From positions 21,528-85,527 of the forward strand of contig CAYUOH010000010.1 of the NCBI GenBank assembly GCA_964446385.1: a stretch of 64,000 nt of DNA. The letters are read 5' to 3'. Below the pieces are notes generated by a model. It did not search any database. It saw nothing but the letters and a program-made list of their open reading frames with translations, and had not been told where the DNA came from. This DNA is from CAYSRC01 sp964446385. GTDB taxonomy: Bacteria > Bacillota > Clostridia > Oscillospirales > Ruminococcaceae. This document shows positions 58,219 to 64,000 of the stretch, one piece after another; within the stretch, counting starts at the first letter, position 1, and the number at the start of each line of letters is the position of its first letter. Both the position numbers and the translations under genes were made by a program.

Positions 58219-60738
58219 TCAGCCGGCGTTAACGGTTTCGCTAATAAATTCCTTCACGGCACCTACACCGACAATACGTCTGGCACTGTTGCCGCTTCCT
58301 ACGATAAGTGTGGGAGCTTGACGTATGCCCAGCTTTTTTACAAGGTCGATATTTTCTTCAGCTAGGAGTTTTGTGAACCTGATGCCGGCTTCGTTCAGAA
58401 GTTTTTCGGCCTGAGAACAGTTGGGGCAAGTCCGGGTTGCGAACATTACGACTATTTTCGGGGCGGTATTGGGTGATTCGTACGTAGTGGCCGGATTAGC
58501 GGTAGGCTGTTTTATTGGTTCAACGGCGGGTTCGGAAGATAACGATTCGCTGGTAGGGGATTGAACCTCGGGCTGGGGTGTAATCTGTAATTCGGAAATA
58601 GTCTTAGCTTCCGTTGCGGATGTGCTGTCTTCGGTTTCTGAATCAATCACTCCGGTATGGGTCAGGAAACTGCTGCCGAGATTATATTCCCTGCGGTCTT
58701 TGAACTCTTGAACCTTACCGTCATTCCAGTTCTGAACAGGGCGGTAATAGCCGGTGATACGGCTGTAAACCTCTGTGGGCTGTCCGCATATGGGGCATGT
58801 AAACTGTTCGCCTGATATATATCCGTGATCTTTGCAGACCGAATAAGTGGGGCTGAGAGTGTAGTATGGCAGACGATAGTTTTCGGCAATTTTACGGACA
58901 AGATTAGCGGCAGCCTGCCAGTCGGGCAGCTTTTCACCCAAAAAGGCATGGAACACTGTCCCGCTGGTGTAAAGGGTCTGCAGTTCGTCCTGAACATCCA
59001 AAGCACTGAAAATATCTTCGGTATAGCCTACCGGTAGATGGCTGCTGTTGGTATAATACGGCGTGCCGTTTTCGTTGGCTGTGATGATATCAGGGAACTG
59101 GGCTTTGTCATGTTTGGCAAAACGGTATGTCGTACTTTCTGCGGGTGTAGCTTCAAGGTTATAGAGGTCACCGTATTCTTCCTGATAATCACTGAGGCGT
59201 TCACGCATGTGGTTCAGCACCTTTTTGGCAAATTCCTGCACTTCGGGGGTTGTAAGGTCTTTACGGAGCCAGCAGGCGTTAAGTCCGGCTTCATTCATGC
59301 CGATAAGGCCAATTGTGCTGAAGTGGTTTTCAAAGGAACCGAGGTATCTCTTGGTATAGGGATACAGACCGCTGTCGAGTAATTTTGTGATAACAGTACG
59401 CTTGGTCTTCAGAGATCGTGCCGAGATATCCATCAGATGATCGAGACGGGAGAAGAACTCATTCTCGTCCTTTGATTGATAAGCAATCCGCGGCAGATTT
59501 ATGGTTACAACACCGATACTTCCGGTTGATTCACCGCTTCCGAAGAAACCTCCCGATTTCTTGCGAAGCTCACGCAAGTCAAGACGAAGTCTGCAGCACA
59601 TTGAACGGACATCATCAGGCTCCATGTCACTGTTGATATAGTTGCTGAAATAAGGAGTGCCATATTTGGCGGTCATTTCGAACAACAGTTTGTTGTTTTC
59701 CGATTCGGACCAGTCGAAATTCTTTGTGATGCTGTATGTAGGGATGGGATACTGGAATCCGCGTCCGTTGGCGTCGCCTTCAATCATAATATCGATGAAG
59801 GCTTTGTTGACCATGTCCATTTCCTTCTGACAGTCACCGTAGGTGAAATCCTTCTCTTTTCCGCCTACGAGTGCGCGTTGCGGCGCAAGATCCTTGGGTA
59901 CTACCCAATCCAGCGTAACGTTGGTAAAGGGAGCCTGTGTGCCCCAGCGGCTCGGGGTATTAACACCGTAAATGAAGCTCTGGATGCACTGTTTGACTTC
60001 CTTTTGGGAAAGATTGTCAACTTTCACGAAAGGAGCCAGATAGGTGTCAAATCCGCTGAATGCCTGTGCTCCAGCCCATTCATTCTGCATGATGCCCAGA
60101 AAGTTGACCATCTGGTTGCATAATGTGCTCAGATGTCCGGCAGGAGAAGAGGTTATTTTGCCCGGAATACCACCGAGACCTTCCTGAATAAGCTGTTTGA
60201 CGCTCCAGCCTGCGCAGTAGCCCGTAAGCATACTGAGATCGTGAAGATGAATATCAGCGTTGCGGTGAGCCTCTGCGATTTCCGCGTCGTAGATTTCGGT
60301 CAGCCAGTAGTTGGCAGTAATGGCACCGCTGTTGCTGAGAATAAGTCCGCCAACTGAATACGTAACAGTACTGTTTTCCTTTACACGCCAGTCATTGATA
60401 TGGAGGTAGTTGTCCACAAGATCCTTGTAGTTCAGAAGGGCACTGTTGACGTTCCTTACCTTCTCGCGCTGACGGCGATAAAGGATATATGCTTTGGCAA
60501 CGTCGGAATATCCTGCCTCGGATAGTATTTTTTCAACGCTGTCCTGAATATCTTCAACGGTAATGAGTCCGTCTTTTACCTTACTTTCAAAACCAGCAGT
60601 GGTACGCAAAGCTAACATATCCAGTACGCTGGGATGGTACTGCTTTTCACAGGCGTCAAAAGCCTTTTGTATGGCGGCGGAAATTTTCGCGATGTTAAAT
60701 TCAACAATATCGCCGTCACGTTTTACTACCTGATACAT
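58219..60738 (-). CDS. nrdD: anaerobic ribonucleoside-triphosphate reductase NrdD fused to a glutaredoxin-like domain
   Basis: This 839-residue class III reductase makes dNTPs without oxygen. It has an N-terminal ATP cone (about residues 1-90), the ten-strand barrel (GVNTPSRWGTQAPFTNV; MCCRLRLDLRE), zinc cysteines in CKDHGYISGE and CPICGQ, and the glycyl-radical site SRITGYYRPV. About 100 residues of Ser/Thr/Pro/Glu linker follow. The C-terminal 80 residues form a thioredoxin/glutaredoxin-like domain with the redox pair Cys771 and Cys774 (TRTCPNCSQ) and a cis-Pro (QAPT). I start at 60738 after AAGGGGG; an upstream in-frame start adds nine residues. The fused redoxin suggests a thiol rather than formate as reductant. 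Confidence 0.92.
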   Translation of the reverse strand: MYQVVKRDGDIVEFNIAKISAAIQKAFDACEKQYHPSVLDMLALRTTAGFESKVKDGLITVEDIQDSVEKILSEAGYSDVAKAYILYRRQREKVRNVNSALLNYKDLVDNYLHINDWRVKENSTVTYSVGGLILSNSGAITANYWLTEIYDAEIAEAHRNADIHLHDLSMLTGYCAGWSVKQLIQEGLGGIPGKITSSPAGHLSTLCNQMVNFLGIMQNEWAGAQAFSGFDTYLAPFVKVDNLSQKEVKQCIQSFIYGVNTPSRWGTQAPFTNVTLDWVVPKDLAPQRALVGGKEKDFTYGDCQKEMDMVNKAFIDIMIEGDANGRGFQYPIPTYSITKNFDWSESENNKLLFEMTAKYGTPYFSNYINSDMEPDDVRSMCCRLRLDLRELRKKSGGFFGSGESTGSIGVVTINLPRIAYQSKDENEFFSRLDHLMDISARSLKTKRTVITKLLDSGLYPYTKRYLGSFENHFSTIGLIGMNEAGLNACWLRKDLTTPEVQEFAKKVLNHMRERLSDYQEEYGDLYNLEATPAESTTYRFAKHDKAQFPDIITANENGTPYYTNSSHLPVGYTEDIFSALDVQDELQTLYTSGTVFHAFLGEKLPDWQAAANLVRKIAENYRLPYYTLSPTYSVCKDHGYISGEQFTCPICGQPTEVYSRITGYYRPVQNWNDGKVQEFKDRREYNLGSSFLTHTGVIDSETEDSTSATEAKTISELQITPQPEVQSPTSESLSSEPAVEPIKQPTANPATTYESPNTAPKIVVMFATRTCPNCSQAEKLLNEAGIRFTKLLAEENIDLVKKLGIRQAPTLIVGSGNSARRIVGVGAVKEFISETVNAG

Positions 60739-60765
60739 TTTAATCCCCCTTTTCGGTATATACAA

Positions 60766-60806
60766 AACGCCTGCCGTATGAATGATATCCTTGCGGCAGA
60801 CGCGTT
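60766..60806 (-). promoter_or_regulatory. conserved leader hairpin of nrdD
   Basis: On the minus strand AACGC-gt-CTGCCG pairs with CGGCAG-GCGTT around a 17-base loop ending in ATTCATA, followed by TTGTATATACCG. A near-identical element precedes nrdG. It lies 27 bases before the ATG. Confidence 0.5.
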
Positions 60807-60818
60807 AAGCGTATAATC

Positions 60819-60848
60819 AGTTTATCAAAGGGTATAGTCTATTGTCAA
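60819..60848 (-). promoter_or_regulatory. promoter of nrdD
   Basis: On the minus strand TTGACA, an 18-base spacer and TAAACT. The -35 lies inside the proximal NrdR box. The same elements and spacing occur before nrdG. Confidence 0.55.
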
Positions 60849-60891
60849 TATATTGTGTGTCTCAATTTTATTAAAACACAATATATTGTGT
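60843..60891 (-). promoter_or_regulatory. tandem NrdR boxes before nrdD
   Basis: Bases 60876-60891 are a perfect NrdR box palindrome, ACACAATATATTGTGT. Bases 60843-60858 match it except at three positions. Their centres are 33 bases apart, about three helical turns. NrdR is the repressor of ribonucleotide reductase genes; its gene is not in the window. Confidence 0.85.
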
Positions 60892-60902
60892 AAACCGTAT
60901 GA

Positions 60903-61592
60903 TTATATTCCTCTTATTTGTACATTTTTGACATACGGGGCTACTGTTTCACAGAAATGGTTCAGATGCTCTTTTGACGGAGCTTCCAATCCTTTCTGAA
61001 GAACAGTATCACAGTCGACAAAACACTGCAGATAATAGTTATCAGCACCGCTAATCATACGGCCGATAGGTTCGAAATCTGATTCCTCATGCAGGCTTTT
61101 TACAACGGTGGTGCGGAATTCAGATTCAATTCCGGAGTTTTTCAGAATTCCGATGCTACTGTATATCTTGTTCATATCAATGTTTTCCCTGCCGCAAGTA
61201 AGCGCATATTTATCCGGAGAGTTTTTGATATCCATAGCAACATAATCTATTAGCTTAGCGTCAATCAGCTGTTTCAAGACATCGGGATGATAGCCGTTTG
61301 TATCCAGTTTGACCAGAAAACCCATTTCTTTAATTTTTGAAATTAGCCCGGAAAGGCCGTTATGAAGCAAAGGCTCTCCGCCGGTAAAACAGACTCCATC
61401 AAGGAGCCCGACGCGTTTTTTTAAAAAATTCAGGAGATCGGTATCAGTGGAATAATCAGGGCATGAAGCGTCAAGAAGGAGACTGTTGTGGCAGAACGGA
61501 CATCTGAAATCGCACATTTTTAAAAAAACGGTACAGGCTGTATGACCGGGATAGTCCAGTAGAGTTAATTTTTGAAGGCCTTGAATATTCAT
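60903..61592 (-). CDS. nrdG: anaerobic ribonucleotide reductase activating enzyme (radical SAM)
   Basis: This 229-residue radical SAM protein has the iron-sulfur motif CDFRCPFC (about residues 26-33) and the SAM motif FTGGEPLLH. It installs the glycyl radical on NrdD. I start at 61592 because GGAGATG lies just before it; an upstream in-frame extension has no homology. It is upstream of nrdD but has its own promoter with two NrdR boxes, so both genes are controlled together by NrdR. It is the longer NrdG form, not the short E. coli type. Confidence 0.92.
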   Translation of the reverse strand: MNIQGLQKLTLLDYPGHTACTVFLKMCDFRCPFCHNSLLLDASCPDYSTDTDLLNFLKKRVGLLDGVCFTGGEPLLHNGLSGLISKIKEMGFLVKLDTNGYHPDVLKQLIDAKLIDYVAMDIKNSPDKYALTCGRENIDMNKIYSSIGILKNSGIESEFRTTVVKSLHEESDFEPIGRMISGADNYYLQCFVDCDTVLQKGLEAPSKEHLNHFCETVAPYVKNVQIRGI

Positions 61593-61622
61593 ATTATCAT
61601 CTCCGTTAACGGTAAATACAAA

Positions 61623-61661
61623 ACGCCTGTCGGATGAATGAATCTCAACCTGCAGACGCAT
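61623..61661 (-). promoter_or_regulatory. conserved leader hairpin of nrdG
   Basis: On the minus strand ATGC-gt-CTG pairs with CAG-GCGT, with an inner GG/CC, around a loop ending ATTCATCC. It is followed by TTGTATTTACCG, as before nrdD. The shared 14-mer CAGGCGTTTTGTAT is identical in both leaders. Confidence 0.5.
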
Positions 61662-61674
61662 CAAACATAAATTT

Positions 61675-61704
61675 AGTTTATCAAATAATCCATTAGAATG
61701 TCAA
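61675..61704 (-). promoter_or_regulatory. promoter of nrdG
   Basis: On the minus strand TTGACA, an 18-base spacer and TAAACT, identical in hexamers and spacing to the nrdD promoter. Confidence 0.55.
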
Positions 61705-61746
61705 TATGTAGTTGTTGTTATAAGCGTGAAACACAATATATTGTGT
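61699..61746 (-). promoter_or_regulatory. tandem NrdR boxes before nrdG
   Basis: Bases 61731-61746 are the perfect palindrome ACACAATATATTGTGT. Bases 61699-61714 are a weaker match (TGTCAATATGTAGTTG). Their centres are 32 bases apart, as before nrdD. Confidence 0.8.
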
Positions 61747-61759
61747 AACTCAGTATTTG

Positions 61760-62701
61760 CTATACTCCGTACAGTATATTCAGATTTCTGATATTGCTGT
61801 CACTGATATGATCGTTGACGGAATAGGCATGCTTTTCAAGATCACCGCAACTAGCTGAGGTGATATTTTCCGAAATAAGCATGTCAATTATCTCTGCAGC
61901 CAGTTTTTCAATAATGATATACTTCTTTTCGATATTATCTTTGTTATTTCCGGAACATAGCAGATACTCCAGATCATTGACTGAAGGAGGCAGAACAATC
62001 AGATTCCGGAGCGCTCTGAAACTCCATTTATAAAACGGCATGTATTTCCTGTTTAGAAGGAATGTCACGGAAAGAAAGGCATTAACAAATTCATTAACTG
62101 CAAGTTGGGCGGCCGCAGGTTCGCCGTGACGGTTTATTCTTAGATAATTGTACTGACCGCTTTGAGCCATCAGTAAAAGGTTCCCGGTAATCCGTTTCAA
62201 TCGGATATCCTCCGGCATCGAAGACAATTTAGCGCGGATATCAGAGAATTCTCCATAGTTGTCGAGAAAAATCTTCCCATTAACTGCCTCTGCCAGCGCA
62301 TACATCGGTACAGTCAGCCACATGTTGACTGTCAGATTACCGTCAGGAGCTCCGGATTTATCTTTGAAGAAATCTTCTGTACGGATAACGCCGTGGCGGT
62401 TACCACCTACAGGATTTAATGAAGAGCGTCTGAATCCGTGGAATTCCTGAGGAAGTTTCGCGTAAAACCGTTCAAGCTGAAAAGCGGTTCTCCGGTCAAT
62501 GACATCTTCGCCCGGGATGAAGATGCAAAATCCAGGCTCATAATCATGATCGATGCTGATTTCGTCGTCATATCCGAAACATTCCGATCCGCTTCCGACA
62601 AGACCGAAGCACAATTTTGCATAGCATTCAGGAAACGCGAATTTAATCTGTTCTCTGCAGAATTCATTATAATAGATTTCAGCAAGATCAAGGCCTTTCA
62701 T
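61760..62701 (-). CDS. DUF4037 domain protein (nucleotidyltransferase-like)
   Basis: This 313-residue protein has the DUF4037 pattern. A glycine-serine motif followed by acidic residues (LVGSGSECFGYDDEIS, then DHDYEPGFCIF) resembles the GS-DxD core of nucleotidyltransferases. The C-terminal half is helical (RALRNLIVLPPSVND). Its start overlaps the TPR gene by 14 bases, so the two are coupled. No target is known. It could be an aminoglycoside-type or tRNA-type transferase relative, but I cannot tell which. Confidence 0.78.
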   Translation of the reverse strand: MKGLDLAEIYYNEFCREQIKFAFPECYAKLCFGLVGSGSECFGYDDEISIDHDYEPGFCIFIPGEDVIDRRTAFQLERFYAKLPQEFHGFRRSSLNPVGGNRHGVIRTEDFFKDKSGAPDGNLTVNMWLTVPMYALAEAVNGKIFLDNYGEFSDIRAKLSSMPEDIRLKRITGNLLLMAQSGQYNYLRINRHGEPAAAQLAVNEFVNAFLSVTFLLNRKYMPFYKWSFRALRNLIVLPPSVNDLEYLLCSGNNKDNIEKKYIIIEKLAAEIIDMLISENITSASCGDLEKHAYSVNDHISDSNIRNLNILYGV

Positions 62702-63515
62702 CGATTCCGTTTATCCTTTCCTGCAGTTCTATCGCAAACATGAATCTGCCGTAATACTGAAAAGCGGGTATGCACTTTTCACATACAAAACGATGATAGC
62801 TGTCTCTCGGCAGGGTGGGAGAGTTTAGAAGTTCTTCTGCACGGTCCAGATGCATATTAATCACAGCTTCGGCCTTATCAAGACCGTGTTCGGCTTCAAC
62901 AGCGGAAACCATATTGAGTTGGGTAATGGCCATATCGGTTTCTTTTCCCTCTATCTTTGACATGATTTCCGTTGCGCGCATAAAACACCTGTGCGCTTCT
63001 CCGAATCTTCTCAGAGTGGCGAGGGTGGTTCCCATATTATTGAAAAGACTGCCTAGCCGCGAATCATTATCCTCCAGTTGGGATGAATATATCCTTTCGG
63101 CATTTTCGAACATGGTAATTGCAGCACCCGGTACGCCGAATGCCTCGCAGACGGTTCCGGCATTTACGTAAGCGGTACCGGCGGTTACTGTCCCGGCACC
63201 GATTTCATTTATCATTGCTATCGTGTTTCCCGCAGATTCAAATGCTTTATCCTTTTGCTCCCATTTACGATATAATCCCATCTGTTCGTTTAATATTGAA
63301 AACTTTCCGCGAATGTCTCCGGAAGCTTCCGCTTCAGCCATCCAGTAATTAAGATGTTTTTCAGCGGCTGAATAATCCGCTGATGCCATGTAAGCGTCGA
63401 GTTTTTCGGTTACACGATTCATCGGAATAGAAGAAGGGTGCTCAACATACTGCGAATTGTCAAAAGGGCAAAGTGGATCAGTGTATTCGTTTTTATCAGT
63501 CAGAACATTGCTCAT
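62688..63515 (-). CDS. tetratricopeptide-repeat protein
   Basis: This 275-residue protein is helical with TPR-like units from about residue 38 to 240, for example SAEKHLNYWMAEAEASGD, AYVNAGTVCEAFGVPGAAIT and LFNNMGTTLATLRRFGEAHR. No signal peptide is seen. It overlaps the DUF4037 gene by 14 bases, an arrangement that suggests the TPR protein binds or guides the transferase-like partner. Function unknown. Confidence 0.78.
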   Translation of the reverse strand: MSNVLTDKNEYTDPLCPFDNSQYVEHPSSIPMNRVTEKLDAYMASADYSAAEKHLNYWMAEAEASGDIRGKFSILNEQMGLYRKWEQKDKAFESAGNTIAMINEIGAGTVTAGTAYVNAGTVCEAFGVPGAAITMFENAERIYSSQLEDNDSRLGSLFNNMGTTLATLRRFGEAHRCFMRATEIMSKIEGKETDMAITQLNMVSAVEAEHGLDKAEAVINMHLDRAEELLNSPTLPRDSYHRFVCEKCIPAFQYYGRFMFAIELQERINGIDERP

Positions 63516-63617
63516 GAAATTATCCTTTTATTATATATATTATATTACTATATCTAAAATTTTACATAACGTATTCTTATATCTTAAACAAATACGATCT
63601 GTATAATCACCGGTCAA

Positions 63618-63879
63618 TCAGTTGAACGAACTGGCCTCAATTTCTTCGATAATGTGTCCGAGTGATTTTTGAACAGTTCCCTCGTCAATATGTATATATG
63701 CCAATTGATATGAATTCAGCAGATGATTGCTGCAGGTTTCAATCTCCTTTATAAGTTTTGAAGCTTCCTCATGACTTGAAGCTGCTTTAAACTACTTTAT
63801 CAATCCGAGGTATTCCGATTTAACTTTATATCGCAGAATTTTTCCATAATTTCTCCGAAAAGGACTTGATTTTTTTCAT
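63618..63879 (-). pseudogene. decayed small gene with a frameshift and an in-frame TAG
   Basis: On the minus strand an ATG at 63879 gives MKKIKSFSEKLWKN. After a frame change the DNA reads LRYKVKSEYLGLIK, a TAG (63792-63794), then FKAASSHEEASKLIKEIET and CSNHLLNSYQLAYIHIDEG to a TGA at 63618. The long final frame is clearly protein-like and has no start codon of its own. I read it as a broken gene of about 90 residues. Family unknown. Confidence 0.45.
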
Positions 63880-63970
63880 ATCAATACTATAATAACAAAC
63901 GCACGTCAAAAAACAATTGAATATTGTTTTCCCGGTCAAAAAACATTTCCTAAAAAAAGGAAAAAAGGAG

Positions 63971-63999
63971 TTGACAAGAGGGGGAAGGATGTGTAAAAT
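63971..63999 (+). promoter_or_regulatory. near-consensus promoter reading out of the window
   Basis: TTGACA, a 17-base spacer and TAAAAT, with TG at the extended -10 position. The gene it drives lies beyond base 64000. Confidence 0.6.
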
Positions 64000-64000
64000 A

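Noticed and set aside
1..64000. CRISPR arrays, tRNA or rRNA genes, intact insertion sequences
   Set aside because: No regularly spaced repeats, cloverleaf-like segments, rRNA motifs or complete transposase genes were found by reading both strands.

Overview
The window looks like a chromosome segment of an anaerobic, low-to-mid-GC Firmicute of the class Clostridia. The signs are a methionine T-box before metNIQ, an AraR-type (GntR plus sugar-binding domain) repressor, a non-canonical clostridial-type ribulokinase, the yloU-yloV-recG gene order, a Rex redox repressor, the ACT/DUF711 pair and a class III (oxygen-sensitive) ribonucleotide reductase. No rRNA, tRNA, CRISPR array, prophage or intact insertion sequence was seen.

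Bases 1-21.8 kb form a carbohydrate island, almost all on the + strand. It starts with the tail of a canonical araB, an intracellular esterase and the araR repressor (reverse strand). A second, different ribulokinase (araK type), araA, araD, a type-B carboxylesterase, a CUT2 sugar ABC transporter (lipoprotein, permease, double ATPase), an orphan FrcA-like ATPase and a second carboxylesterase follow. The island ends with an unusual set: two divergent RpiB-like isomerases, three near-identical DhaK subunits, one DhaL and an iron alcohol dehydrogenase. No DhaM or other PTS part is present. The simplest reading is import of pentoses or acylated short sugars, deacylation in the cytoplasm, the arabinose pathway, and a triose/tetrulose kinase-isomerase branch. 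Intercistronic hairpins and internal promoters divide the island into expression modules.

Bases 21.8-34.9 kb hold housekeeping and small operons: ssb, a small basic protein, a HAD phosphatase, the ACT/DUF711 pair, a three-gene zinc-ribbon/lipoprotein operon, an iron-sulfur aldo/keto reductase, metNIQ under a T-box, glpK, a truncated UroD-like gene and a DUF2087 protein. Degenerate DNA includes a perfect 31-bp inverted repeat and a decayed transposase fragment.

Bases 35-57 kb hold yloU-yloV-recG with a D-Ala-D-Ala carboxypeptidase, cysK-cysE, a GT-C-like membrane protein with a GT2 glycosyltransferase, and a reverse-strand operon joining isocitrate dehydrogenase, Rex, two membrane proteins and an aconitase-family hydratase. 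After these come uppP, ftsK, a ComEC-like metallo-beta-lactamase protein and DUF3006.

Bases 57-64 kb hold deoxynucleotide synthesis: thioredoxin reductase, an NrdD with a C-terminal glutaredoxin-like domain, and NrdG. nrdD and nrdG each have tandem NrdR boxes, the same promoter architecture and a shared leader hairpin. A DUF4037/TPR gene pair, a decayed small gene and an outward-facing promoter end the window.
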